Positions 8,814 to 17,944 of a stretch of 64,000 bases of DNA are shown piece after piece; position 1 is the stretch's first letter, and every line of letters begins with the position of its first letter. Source of the DNA: Komagataella phaffii GS115 (taxonomy: Eukaryota; Ascomycota; Pichiomycetes; Pichiales; Pichiaceae); assembly GCF_000027005.1 (NCBI RefSeq), contig NC_012966.1, positions 1,054,001 through 1,118,000 on the forward strand, read 5' to 3'. The notes below the pieces were generated by a model, which saw only the letters and a program-made list of their open reading frames with translations, ran no database searches and was not told the DNA's origin. The translations under genes were made by a program, and so were the position numbers.

Positions 8814-11324
8814 TTAATGCAAGCTTTCTGTACGATACAACTTTAAAACGTCCACATCATCGTCGTAAGATTCTCCTTCGTCACTGCTGCCGCTATCTTC
8901 ATCCGAGTCTAAGCCTTTCTCATCAAGGAAACCATCTTCAAGTTGTTGAGTTTCGACATTCCCTGTCTCATAAAGTGGATTGTCAGGTTTGGCATAACTC
9001 TGTCCGTCATCATTAGGGTCTTCATAATCATCCATGTCGTTCATCCATCCGGTGTTAAACATTAAACTACTGTCTGGATTAGATGGTTTCAGGGACTCTT
9101 GATCTGCATTCTGATCCTCAGAAGGTTCGTTTTCAATCTGGAACTGGTGGTCCATGGAAAGTTCTCCTTCTTCCATAACAAAATTCTCAGAAAAATCTTG
9201 AGTGTCTTCGCCTTCAATATCCATGTCTCCACCAAGAATCGAATTATACTTCTTTCTGATGTCCGCTAAAGTGCATTTGACATAATTCAGCCAATCCTCG
9301 GTGGAAACAGCTTTTTCGATAACTTCATCAAGATTAGATTCATAGGACCGACAAAACTTGACAACCTCTTCAGCGATCAAAGTAAGATGACCCATGTATC
9401 CCAGTCGCAGTCCGCTTTGTTCTTCATATTCATCGCATTTTCTTTGACCAGCTAGAATTAAATCCGTAATGGCACTACGGTCAAACAAGTCTCTCACCAA
9501 AAACTCATTATAGCCAACAGTCATTGATCCAGTGAGCAATTGTTGAACAATATCAAAAACCACATTGTGAAGAAAGTTGTTCCAAGGAAACTTGAAAAAC
9601 ATCTCGAGAATGGTTTTAATCACCTCATTATCATACAATGCAATCTTTAATTCATCGCCTACAACATTCTCCTTTTTCAGGTTGGCTTTTCTTTTTGAGG
9701 CATCAGTGATTTCTGTGACTTCATCTTCATCCATATTAGTACTTTCTTTCTGCCCATTGCCATTTTCGTATTGACTATCATCAAAAGTGTTCTCCCGCTG
9801 CTCCGGCTCTTCGGTATCTGACCCGTCCACGTTCTGATCGCTTAATGACATCTGCGACTGATTCTTCTCGGAAAGAGTAAGATTCTTGATCTCGTCAATA
9901 CCTTGATCTATACTTTCTTCCTGTAGATCATCATTAAGTTGTGAGTTGGTACGAAGCTGAGCCCTAACCTCATCTCTTTCCTGAACAATTATAGCTCCTT
10001 TCTTATCATTGAGTAAGGCCATGTTCGAGCAATGAAGCAGTTCGGCTATCAACTCGCAAATCTTGAATCTTTCAAAGCCTAAAGGCTCAATTGTACCAAA
10101 TGGGGTTTCCAGAACTTTCTCACTTTTTCCTTTCAACATCTCCGTGAAAGTTGGAATTGCTTTGCTGAAAACTTTCACCAGATGTCCCAAATATATTGGA
10201 TCTCTGGGATTAGGTGGATGTGTCTCTATGGTTGTGTAAAGAACAGAGACAAAATCGTAATCCGAGTTGTTCTTCCTAATAATTTCGATAAGTATGCCGA
10301 CACCATTTGCTAAGCCTGTTCCACCGTGCAACATCAACTCTACTAAACGCCCAATTACAGGTTCGGAGACAAGCTGTCTGGTTAGATCATTTGGGCCAAT
10401 AGTAGAACTATCCGTATTTGAGTTTGCAGATATGGTGATGAATGCCTTCAAAAAGTCACCCGCAGCTGATTGCTTAGTTGATTGAACATCTGGACCAAGA
10501 AACTCAACAAGAGATGAGATTAAGTTCTGTTCGTATAACATATCAATAATACCTGTGGAACAGTTAGGTTTATCTGTCGAAATCACCTTTAGTAAAAAGT
10601 CCATGAGAGGCGTATTGTCAATATGTTTCATGAATCGTTCAACAAAATTTGGTTGCTGCAAGATGAATGTGATAATTTCGTCAGTTTTCATGTCTAGCAA
10701 TTGCTCATTAATCTTCATAAAATAAGTAGCTGTGGTCGAAGGTAAAGGTGTTTGTAAATCAAGAACACCCCATAGAGAATTCAACAAATCTGTATTCTCC
10801 ATTAGTGCATCAACAATAGACCAAGCATCACTGGATAGTATCTCGGTAGACACTTGAGTTCTACGAGAATGAATCTCTTCAGGTGTTTCCTCTTGTTCCT
10901 CCTCATCTTCACAAAAGTCAAAACTGTTATCCTGGTGCCATGAGTCTAACCCTTCCGTATTCGTGACATTCATAATGTGTTCTGATTCATCTTCCTCCTT
11001 CTCATTGATATCAGTTTTGTCATCTTTTTTTACATCCTTCGAATTTCCTTCAGCCATATTACTTTTCTCACCCGAGGATGACTGTTCATCTTTAGAAAAA
11101 CCCCCATTTTGTATTCTTTGATCTTCCAGAAGGTACTCGATGAGCTGTGCCATAACAGTATCGTTGCAAAGAAACTCTATCAACTTGGCATTGGAAGCCA
11201 TTAATTGCTGCAAGATTTCCGGGTCATCTAATAACTCCTCTAGAGTGCAATCCGGCTTCTCTAGTAATGAGTCGATGGTAGAGACAGGACCATACGAATT
11301 GTATCGCCAGAATGATCCTGACAT
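8814..11324 (-). CDS. SIT4-associated SAPS-domain protein (SAP155/SAP190 family)
   Basis: 836 residues from the ATG at 11322-11324. The upstream extension in frame begins at a GTG and is discarded; the chosen start gives MSGSFWRYNS, matching the family N-terminus. SAPS proteins are regulatory subunits of the PP6-type phosphatase Sit4, acting in G1 progression and TOR signalling. The start is followed by LDDPEILQQLMASNAKLIEFL, then an acidic insert, then the helical SAPS repeat region (about 140-660; for example FVERFMKHIDNTPLMDFLLKV and LVELMLHGGTGLANGVGILI). The C-terminal 170 residues are strongly acidic. S. cerevisiae has four paralogues (SAP4, SAP155, SAP185, SAP190) and I cannot assign one. 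Confidence 0.88.
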   Translation of the reverse strand: MSGSFWRYNSYGPVSTIDSLLEKPDCTLEELLDDPEILQQLMASNAKLIEFLCNDTVMAQLIEYLLEDQRIQNGGFSKDEQSSSGEKSNMAEGNSKDVKKDDKTDINEKEEDESEHIMNVTNTEGLDSWHQDNSFDFCEDEEEQEETPEEIHSRRTQVSTEILSSDAWSIVDALMENTDLLNSLWGVLDLQTPLPSTTATYFMKINEQLLDMKTDEIITFILQQPNFVERFMKHIDNTPLMDFLLKVISTDKPNCSTGIIDMLYEQNLISSLVEFLGPDVQSTKQSAAGDFLKAFITISANSNTDSSTIGPNDLTRQLVSEPVIGRLVELMLHGGTGLANGVGILIEIIRKNNSDYDFVSVLYTTIETHPPNPRDPIYLGHLVKVFSKAIPTFTEMLKGKSEKVLETPFGTIEPLGFERFKICELIAELLHCSNMALLNDKKGAIIVQERDEVRAQLRTNSQLNDDLQEESIDQGIDEIKNLTLSEKNQSQMSLSDQNVDGSDTEEPEQRENTFDDSQYENGNGQKESTNMDEDEVTEITDASKRKANLKKENVVGDELKIALYDNEVIKTILEMFFKFPWNNFLHNVVFDIVQQLLTGSMTVGYNEFLVRDLFDRSAITDLILAGQRKCDEYEEQSGLRLGYMGHLTLIAEEVVKFCRSYESNLDEVIEKAVSTEDWLNYVKCTLADIRKKYNSILGGDMDIEGEDTQDFSENFVMEEGELSMDHQFQIENEPSEDQNADQESLKPSNPDSSLMFNTGWMNDMDDYEDPNDDGQSYAKPDNPLYETGNVETQQLEDGFLDEKGLDSDEDSGSSDEGESYDDDVDVLKLYRTESLH

Positions 11325-11824
11325 GTTAAGCGATGGAGTTGTAGCAGATTTATGTATAAAAAATGAATTATTGGAACGGGGTAATGGAGTAACAGTATTG
11401 AATAGCACTCCAGTTACTTATGCGATGCCTAGCCTGTTGTCCGTTTCTGGTTTCGGTTTGGCCTGATTATTCCTTTCTGTGCACTCTAATAGGTCTCCCT
11501 TCGTCGTCCTTCCTCAAAGTTCTTCTTGAAGCTCCAAATGCGTTTCCTCCACAACTGATGGTTCAAACGGTTGCTGAAGGAGTTATAGAGTGAAATGGGC
11601 TTTGCACACCTAAACGTATTGTATTATAACTACAGAGCTGTTCTATCACCGTAAGCAATTTTGTCGGATGCGTGATGAATACTAATGGTTGGTGAACGAC
11701 CTATGATGAAGGGGCAGAAAAAGGGCACCAGTGGAGCGAGCGAAAAGTTTAAGGTTAATGTCTTCCGTAGGTTCGATTATGTAATATATATGCCTTGTGA
11801 TACTAAGAACGGAGTTACTTAGAT
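11325..11824. promoter_or_regulatory. SAPS gene upstream region / BCH1 3' region
   Basis: 500 bp between two leftward genes. It should contain the SAPS promoter (right of 11325) and the BCH1 terminator (near 11780-11824, AT-rich). I see no RNA gene, repeat or recognisable operator. Confidence 0.4.
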
Positions 11825-13984
11825 CTATAAATCACCGGTGTGAAATTGTTCCAGCCAAACTACGTAACGGTCCATTATCATGGGTATACCTTCGGCATGA
11901 AACTTGCTTTGCACTTTATTCTTCAACAGCTGGGACCCGTCTCGTTCGATTGCTCTAGAGATTAACTTAGCCAAGAAAGGCGAAAAATCTCCATACCACC
12001 TGTAAGACCATGCCAGAGTTTTAACAATCAGCTCTAGGATGTAATCTTGGTTTAGATTAGAGGGGATATTGACACGTAAGTTCAGTCTGCGGAATTCGGC
12101 TGGGTCAGTTTCGTAGAAATCGTATAGTTGGAGTAATGCTAAGGCACTAAAAATTGAAAAATTGGCACTTAATGTTGTCTTCAGCGCTGCAATACCTGCT
12201 TCAAAATTACAAGAGCGGAAGCATGAAAGCCCAATTAGCTCCCACTCTAGAGCACTGTGTGTTAAATTGGCCCCGCCTGACTTTCGTTCTGAATCCCAAA
12301 CTAGTCCAACCATCAAGTCGTCGTACAGAGAAAGGAACAGCCCATCTAACCATCTTTCGCATAATCTTTTTGACTTGAATTTTTCACTTGCAATATCTCT
12401 TTTGTGAGGAGATATAGATCTAGATCTTGTTTTGTGAATTGTATCAGATGATGGTACTTCTAATTTGCCATTGAGAAACTGTTTTTCTGTTTGGCTCTCG
12501 GATCTACTGGCCTGGTCACCAGGCTCTAAATCGTTCTCTTCCTCTTCTTCCTGAAAATTTAGCTCTTTGTGGTATTCTTCCTCCATAACAAATAACTCAG
12601 ACCTGAGACGAAGGACCTCATCCCAACCAATCTGCTTAGTCAGATATGCCAGAAGCGCATATGACTTCTTAAAGGTTCCACTATACCTAGTGCTATGGTA
12701 CACTCGGATCAAAAGTGGCTCTGTGGCATTGATTTCGGCTTTGCTAGCAAGGCCTAGTACGCCATCATTGTTGAAAACCGGACCCTTTGACTCTGCATCG
12801 TTCCAAATCTGTTCAAATTTGCCATCTAGTGGTTGAGGAAATTCAACATCATGAGGAGAAAGTGGTTTGAAAATATCAGATTGTCTCATTGAGTACATTG
12901 GACAAGAGTTAAGAGCCAATAAAGCCGACTGATAATCCTTTCTTCGAAGGTGAACTTTTACTAAAGTTTCCCAACATTCAAATTCGGCTGGGGCAGCTGC
13001 AACAGATCTACTTGCAGAGGTAAGAGCAAGATCTGGTCTATTCTTTTTCAGAACAAATTTAGCTTGCTCATTCAAGAGTAGTGCATCTCGGGGATCAACT
13101 TGCAAACCTTCATGTAGAACGCCAACAGCTGCAACTTCATTGTTATTCAAAAGGTGCAATTTTACTAGCAGCAGGCGAAATTCATCGTTCAATGTAGGCT
13201 TCTCGGAGATTAATTCTTCTATTTTTTCCAAAGCAAGATCATAAAGTCCAGTTATCTCAACGAGCTTCAAAAGAGAGTCAACAAGATAGTTTTGAACATA
13301 TGTAGGTTGCTGTACATCATTGGAACATCCAACTAAGTACCCTTTAGGCAGAAAGTATATCAACTCCGAAACAGCGTATTTCGCCGAAGTAGACGATAAA
13401 ACAGGATTGTATTGACACATTCCAGGCATATGGCGTGCCGGATCATCTGGGAATAACAAAGCTCGGATCAATGAAGAAACGTATGTTTCTCTCCATAGTC
13501 TGTCAGTAACACCGCTATTGTGCAATGCATTCTTCTTCCTGTCTCCGAAAATGAAACTGGTGGAGTAATTGCCAGCGGGAAATTCCTTCCGGATTCTCAA
13601 ATCACCTTTCGTAAAACAATTCCAGGAACAATACGTTCCCACTGAGTTATTAGAGGAAGATTTTTTGGACGAGTTGTCACTCAAGTGAATTGTCGAAAGG
13701 TAGGCAATTGGTCCTCCTACAGTAGACAAGTCCAATCCAGTGATATAATGATAGGTACCGGTTTCCTTGTGGCTTGACTTATGCAGCCTAGAAACATGGA
13801 TTAGGTCGGCCGGTCCCAGATCTTTCAACGAAGGAAGGATACTGGTTCGAAACCCCAGTGATTCACCGTAGGTTTTTTCGTGAATTCTTGGAACCACCAC
13901 CTTATGTCGTTTCTGGGAAGAGTGGGAGTTTAGCATAAATTTGCGAAGCCCACTTTTCTTCTCCGGACTCTGAACTTCCGTCAT
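11825..13984 (-). CDS. BCH1: BCH1/BUD7, exomer CHAP subunit
   Basis: 719 residues from the ATG at 13982-13984; the 27-codon upstream extension starts at GTG and is not used. ChAPs (Chs5-Arf1 binding proteins: Bch1, Bud7, Bch2, Chs6) form the exomer coat at the trans-Golgi that exports selected cargo such as chitin synthase Chs3. Recognised blocks are LGPADLIHVSRLHKS, YHYITGLDLS, GTYCSWNCF, FIFGDRKKN and LIRALLFPDDPARHMPGMCQ, followed by TPR-like helices (for example YQSALLALNSCPMY) and a C-terminal block ending with VVWLEQFHTG. Length (719) fits Bch1/Bud7 (about 720-750) better than the more diverged Chs6. Whether it is Bch1 or Bud7 cannot be resolved, and one ancestral gene is likely in this lineage. 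Confidence 0.88.
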   Translation of the reverse strand: MTEVQSPEKKSGLRKFMLNSHSSQKRHKVVVPRIHEKTYGESLGFRTSILPSLKDLGPADLIHVSRLHKSSHKETGTYHYITGLDLSTVGGPIAYLSTIHLSDNSSKKSSSNNSVGTYCSWNCFTKGDLRIRKEFPAGNYSTSFIFGDRKKNALHNSGVTDRLWRETYVSSLIRALLFPDDPARHMPGMCQYNPVLSSTSAKYAVSELIYFLPKGYLVGCSNDVQQPTYVQNYLVDSLLKLVEITGLYDLALEKIEELISEKPTLNDEFRLLLVKLHLLNNNEVAAVGVLHEGLQVDPRDALLLNEQAKFVLKKNRPDLALTSASRSVAAAPAEFECWETLVKVHLRRKDYQSALLALNSCPMYSMRQSDIFKPLSPHDVEFPQPLDGKFEQIWNDAESKGPVFNNDGVLGLASKAEINATEPLLIRVYHSTRYSGTFKKSYALLAYLTKQIGWDEVLRLRSELFVMEEEYHKELNFQEEEEENDLEPGDQASRSESQTEKQFLNGKLEVPSSDTIHKTRSRSISPHKRDIASEKFKSKRLCERWLDGLFLSLYDDLMVGLVWDSERKSGGANLTHSALEWELIGLSCFRSCNFEAGIAALKTTLSANFSIFSALALLQLYDFYETDPAEFRRLNLRVNIPSNLNQDYILELIVKTLAWSYRWYGDFSPFLAKLISRAIERDGSQLLKNKVQSKFHAEGIPMIMDRYVVWLEQFHTGDL

Positions 13985-14141
13985 TGTAGAACGACTTTGA
14001 TCGGAGTTGAAAGAATAGGTAACTTGAACCCTAAGAATCGAAGAGGTATCGGTGCGTGCACACACGTTTAGGTGTTTACAGGAGATGTCTCGCGAATGAC
14101 CAAGAATTACATGGGATGTTAGTTGTCGCCTATTATAGTGA

Positions 14142-15275
14142 TCAGTTGCTAAGTATTGAGTTGATGTGGTTGGCGATTCTTTCTTGGTCCAGATTCTTTC
14201 CTATTAGAACTAGCTTTCCTGTTGTGTAGGGCGAGCTCGAGCCAGTGTTTGGACTGTCGATAATGTCGTACGTTTGACGAACTCCTTGGACCACTTTGAA
14301 CCCGTCCGGAAATGCCAGTAAAGCTTTAGTTCTATGAATATCGACCTCTAACGAGCCGAATGAACCCTCCCAAAGGGCTTCTTGGAGTATGTGCTCAAAT
14401 TTTTGCAAGCTGGTGAAATCGAAGAGGGGCAAATCGATGCAAATTGTGGAAATTCTAGAATCATGAAAACTTGGCTTGATCGATTGTATGCTTTCTATGT
14501 CTCTGTTTTCATATGCGTGAAGGTCTAAGATCTTGGATAAGTCAATGTCCCCAAATTGCGTTTCATATATCGGAGCAATGCTGTTGATCGTTTTAATCCG
14601 TTTCTTGATGCGAGCCTCGTCTTGTTCGTTGATTCTATCACGTTTATTCAGGAGAATGACATCGGCGAGTGCAATCTGTAAATGAGCGGTCGTCGTCCCG
14701 TCTGTTTCTGTTGATATATCCTCTCCGTGCCAATGTCCTCCAACATCGTCAAGGCAGGATTCAACGTGCTCACTATCCAAAACACACACAACCCCGTCAA
14801 TATACACATTACTCGCTAATCCGTCATCTACCCAAAACATATTAACAATAGGACCTGGATCAGCAACACCTGTTGTTTCAAGCAGAATGTAGTCGAAACC
14901 GGCCTTCTTGGCTATCAATCTCTCTATTGCTGCAACTCCATTATCCTTGACAGAGCAGCATAAACATCCATTTCCCAGATCCAACCATTCTTCGTAACTT
15001 TCTCCCTTATCTTGAATGGTTAGACTCTTTTCAATTTCTACAGAATCTCCAAATTCGTTCAGTATGACTGCTAGTTTTCTATCTCCTTTTTCTGCTATAC
15101 TTTTCAGTAGGGTGGATTTACCTGATCCTAAGTAGCCAGTGATTATCGATATGGGCACCTTAACTGATTCGTCTACAGCATTTCTTATAACGGAGACAGG
15201 ATTCGAAGGGTCAACAATCAACTCTCCCTTGATTTCAGAAACATCTTCTACCAACTGTGGGATATCCTCATCCAT
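14142..15275 (-). CDS. ZNG1: ZNG1-type zinc-transferring GTPase (CobW/COG0523)
   Basis: 377 residues from the ATG at 15273-15275; an in-frame ATG at 15342-15344 would give 400 residues. Zng1 (YNR029C in yeast) is a G3E GTPase that delivers zinc to methionine aminopeptidase. Seen: Walker [10 protein letters not shown], the metal-binding [11 protein letters not shown] (CxCC motif), [13 protein letters not shown], the Walker B-like switch, and NKRD for guanine specificity, then a CobW C-terminal domain. The short N-terminal DIPQLVE resembles the PELV motif that docks the aminopeptidase zinc finger in animals, supporting the downstream start. The 23-residue extension from the upstream ATG is basic and Ser-rich and might be a targeting sequence. 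It diverges from ALG12 by 115 bp. Confidence 0.88.
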   Translation of the reverse strand: MDEDIPQLVEDVSEIKGELIVDPSNPVSVIRNAVDESVKVPISIITGYLGSGKSTLLKSIAEKGDRKLAVILNEFGDSVEIEKSLTIQDKGESYEEWLDLGNGCLCCSVKDNGVAAIERLIAKKAGFDYILLETTGVADPGPIVNMFWVDDGLASNVYIDGVVCVLDSEHVESCLDDVGGHWHGEDISTETDGTTTAHLQIALADVILLNKRDRINEQDEARIKKRIKTINSIAPIYETQFGDIDLSKILDLHAYENRDIESIQSIKPSFHDSRISTICIDLPLFDFTSLQKFEHILQEALWEGSFGSLEVDIHRTKALLAFPDGFKVVQGVRQTYDIIDSPNTGSSSPYTTGKLVLIGKNLDQERIANHINSILSN

Positions 15276-15390
15276 TCTTGCTGACGAAAAAGATTCCTGT
15301 GCGATGCTCCATGATATCCTGGTATCGCGAACAGAAGTATGCATTTTCCAGCTCTTCCACTGTTAGTGTCAAGACGGGCCTATCTAAGTA

Positions 15391-16974
15391 ATGATCAATC
15401 TCAAACTATTGGACTTAGCATTGCTATTCCTGATCGGGCTACACCTATTTATATCTCCTTTTACCAAAGTGGAGGAATCGTTCAACATCCAAGCCTGTCA
15501 TGATATGATAGTTTACGGCTTTGATGATCTCTCTCATTATGATCATACTCAATTTCCAGGTGCAATTCAAAGATCTTTCTGGGGAGCCGGACTTTTAAGT
15601 ATAGCTATCAGGCCTTTCAAAGGCTTGCTGTCCAGCTTCTTTGCCAATTGGCCAACAAGACTATTCTACCAGTATTTGGTCAGGGGACTATTAGGCTTGT
15701 TCAACGGGCTAGGGTTGATCAGAATCAGGAGAGTTCTGAGTCGCAATATCTCAAAGGAAACAGCATTTTGGTATATGATACTCCAAATGTGTCAATTCCA
15801 CATCGTTTATTACAGTAGTAGAACATTGCCCAACTTCATAGCGTTACCGTTAGTTTCAAACGCCTTTGCGTTATACCTAACGCACGAGAATGTATCATTT
15901 GCTGTCCTGGCCTTTTCAGGAGTGGTTCTTAGAGGAGAAATTGGTGTCTTTGCCGTAATTCTGGCGATTGTTAGTGTCCTTCAAACCCACAATTTCGATA
16001 ATTTCCTCCATATTTTTAAGAATGGTGTCGTTGGCACCTTGGCAGGTGCCATTTGCAGCTACGTATTCGACTCCTATTTCTGGGGATACAAGGTAATCCC
16101 TGAGATCAATAGTTTCGTCTTCAATGTTTTAGAAGGGCAATCAAGTATTTGGGGAGTCGAACCATGGTATGCTTATCTAATGAAGTATCTGCCAAACTTG
16201 TTTAACAAATCTCCTTTACTAATCTTAGTGATACCAGGACTTTTTCTAAAGAATGATAAACTGAAGAACTCAAAATCTCTCACACTTTCATCGTTACTGT
16301 ACTTGGCAATCATTGCATTTCAGCCTCATAAAGAATGGAGATTTATAGTTTACATTGTTCCACCACTTGTCATCACCATATCTACAGTACTTGCACAACT
16401 ACCCAGGAGATTCACAATCGTCAAAGTTGCTGTTTTTCTCCTAAGTTTCGGCTCTTTGCTCATATCCCTGTCGTTTCTTTTCATCTCATCGTATAACTAC
16501 CCTGGGGGTGAAGCTTTACAGCATTTGAACGAGAAACTCCTTCTACTGGACCAAAGTTCCCTACCTGTTGATATTAAGGTTCATATGGATGTCCCTGCAT
16601 GCATGACTGGGGTGACTTTATTTGGTTACTTGGATAACTCAAAATTGAACAATTTAAGAATTGTCTATGATAAAACAGAAGACGAGTCGCTGGACACAAT
16701 CTGGGATTCTTTCAATTATGTCATCTCCGAAATTGACTTGGATTCTTCGACTGCTCCCAAATGGGAGGGGGATTGGCTGAAGATTGATGTTGTCCAAGGC
16801 TACAACGGCATCAATAAACAATCTATCAAAAATACAATTTTCAATTATGGAATACTTAAACGGATGATAAGAGACGCAACCAAACTTGATGTTGGATTTA
16901 TTCGTACGGTCTTTCGATCCTTCATAAAATTTGATGATAAATTATTCATTTATGAGAGGAGCAGTCAAACCTGA
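15391..16974 (+). CDS. ALG12: ALG12, dolichyl-P-Man alpha-1,6-mannosyltransferase
   Basis: 527 residues, polytopic ER membrane enzyme. Alg12 adds the eighth mannose (alpha-1,6) to the lumenal lipid-linked oligosaccharide for N-glycosylation. It belongs to GT22: TKVEESFNIQA near residue 30 with the acidic first-loop motif, YDHTQFPGAIQRSF, and the diagnostic HKEWRF at residues 313-318. About ten hydrophobic segments fill the first 390 residues, followed by a soluble C-terminal part. Length is near the yeast protein (551). It converges on the cyclophilin gene with only 11 bp between stop codons. Confidence 0.93.
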   Translation: MINLKLLDLALLFLIGLHLFISPFTKVEESFNIQACHDMIVYGFDDLSHYDHTQFPGAIQRSFWGAGLLSIAIRPFKGLLSSFFANWPTRLFYQYLVRGLLGLFNGLGLIRIRRVLSRNISKETAFWYMILQMCQFHIVYYSSRTLPNFIALPLVSNAFALYLTHENVSFAVLAFSGVVLRGEIGVFAVILAIVSVLQTHNFDNFLHIFKNGVVGTLAGAICSYVFDSYFWGYKVIPEINSFVFNVLEGQSSIWGVEPWYAYLMKYLPNLFNKSPLLILVIPGLFLKNDKLKNSKSLTLSSLLYLAIIAFQPHKEWRFIVYIVPPLVITISTVLAQLPRRFTIVKVAVFLLSFGSLLISLSFLFISSYNYPGGEALQHLNEKLLLLDQSSLPVDIKVHMDVPACMTGVTLFGYLDNSKLNNLRIVYDKTEDESLDTIWDSFNYVISEIDLDSSTAPKWEGDWLKIDVVQGYNGINKQSIKNTIFNYGILKRMIRDATKLDVGFIRTVFRSFIKFDDKLFIYERSSQT

Positions 16975-16985
16975 AAATATATACC

Positions 16986-17777
16986 TCATTTGTTCAATTT
17001 GGTGTAAAGAGTGTGGCGGATAGACTTCTTGTAAATCAGGAAAGCTACAATTCCAATTGCTGCAAAAAATACCAATGCCCATAAACCAGTATGAGCGGTG
17101 CCTTCGACGGATTGCTTACTTTCCGACCCTTTGTCGTTTGATTCTTCTGCCTTTGGTGAGTCAGTTTGTTTCGACTTTATATCTGACTCATCAACTTCCT
17201 TTACGGTTGCGTTTTTAATCATAATTTTAGCCGTTGGCTTATTATCCCTTGAGTTGGTAGGAGTTTTGATGATGCTACTAAACACTTCAAACCCATCAAC
17301 CAATTGGCCAAACACAACGTGATGTCCATCTAACCAAGAAGTAGCTTTGGCAGTAATAAAGAATTGAGATCCATTGGTATCCTTTCCAGAGTTTGCCATG
17401 CTTACTCTTCCTAATCTGTCATGCTTCAAAACAAAATTCTCATCAGGAAAATCTCCTTTGTTCTCACCATATATCGAACGACCACCTTTCCCGTCTCCAG
17501 ATGTAAAATCTCCTCCTTGAATCATAAAATCCTCAATGACTCTATGGAATAAGGATCCATCGTATCCAAACCCGGGTGTCATAGCAGCGAGCTGGTAGAA
17601 GTTCTTCACGGTCTTAGGAACGACAGTACCGTACAGTCCCAGCACCAGATCACCCAAAGGCTGATCGTCCTGGGTGATGTGAAACGTCACGAAATGCGTA
17701 TAAGGAGGTTCTTCTATCGGTGCACTCCAAACACCAAGCAAAAGGCTGATCAGGGTGAAGATCAAAGTTAAATTCAT
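16986..17777 (-). CDS. Secretory-pathway cyclophilin with C-terminal membrane anchor (CPR4/CPR8 type)
   Basis: 263 residues. Peptidyl-prolyl cis-trans isomerase: signal peptide at 1-18 (cleavage near WSA), cyclophilin domain at about 28-195, a Ser/Lys/Glu-rich linker, and a hydrophobic segment near 232-250 followed by KKSIRH, indicating a type I membrane protein. Active-site elements are intact: FHRV and FMIQGGDFT (Arg, Phe, Gln), MANSG, SQFFI, and the Trp-His pair in [11 protein letters not shown]. There is no HDEL, which separates it from soluble ER Cpr5; the anchored layout resembles S. cerevisiae Cpr4/Cpr8. It diverges from the M16C protease gene by 167 bp containing the dyad CGAAAG-N6-CTTTCG at 17823-17840. 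Confidence 0.87.
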   Translation of the reverse strand: MNLTLIFTLISLLLGVWSAPIEEPPYTHFVTFHITQDDQPLGDLVLGLYGTVVPKTVKNFYQLAAMTPGFGYDGSLFHRVIEDFMIQGGDFTSGDGKGGRSIYGENKGDFPDENFVLKHDRLGRVSMANSGKDTNGSQFFITAKATSWLDGHHVVFGQLVDGFEVFSSIIKTPTNSRDNKPTAKIMIKNATVKEVDESDIKSKQTDSPKAEESNDKGSESKQSVEGTAHTGLWALVFFAAIGIVAFLIYKKSIRHTLYTKLNK

Positions 17778-17944
17778 TTCTCAAGTGTTCGGTGGGGGAA
17801 GCAGTCAATACGTTGTGCTCTTCGAAAGATGTAACTTTCGCGCGATGTATTTTTTCAATCGAAAAATTATCTGAAGTGCAAAGCTTACGAGCCTAACGTC
17901 TCCCTAAACGCTTCCCAACAATCACTAGTCGATTCTTTGGTGGA

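Noticed and set aside
13844..13855. GGTTCGAAACCC, resembling a tRNA B box
   Set aside because: Lies inside the BCH1 coding sequence; no A box, acceptor stem or cloverleaf could be built around it.
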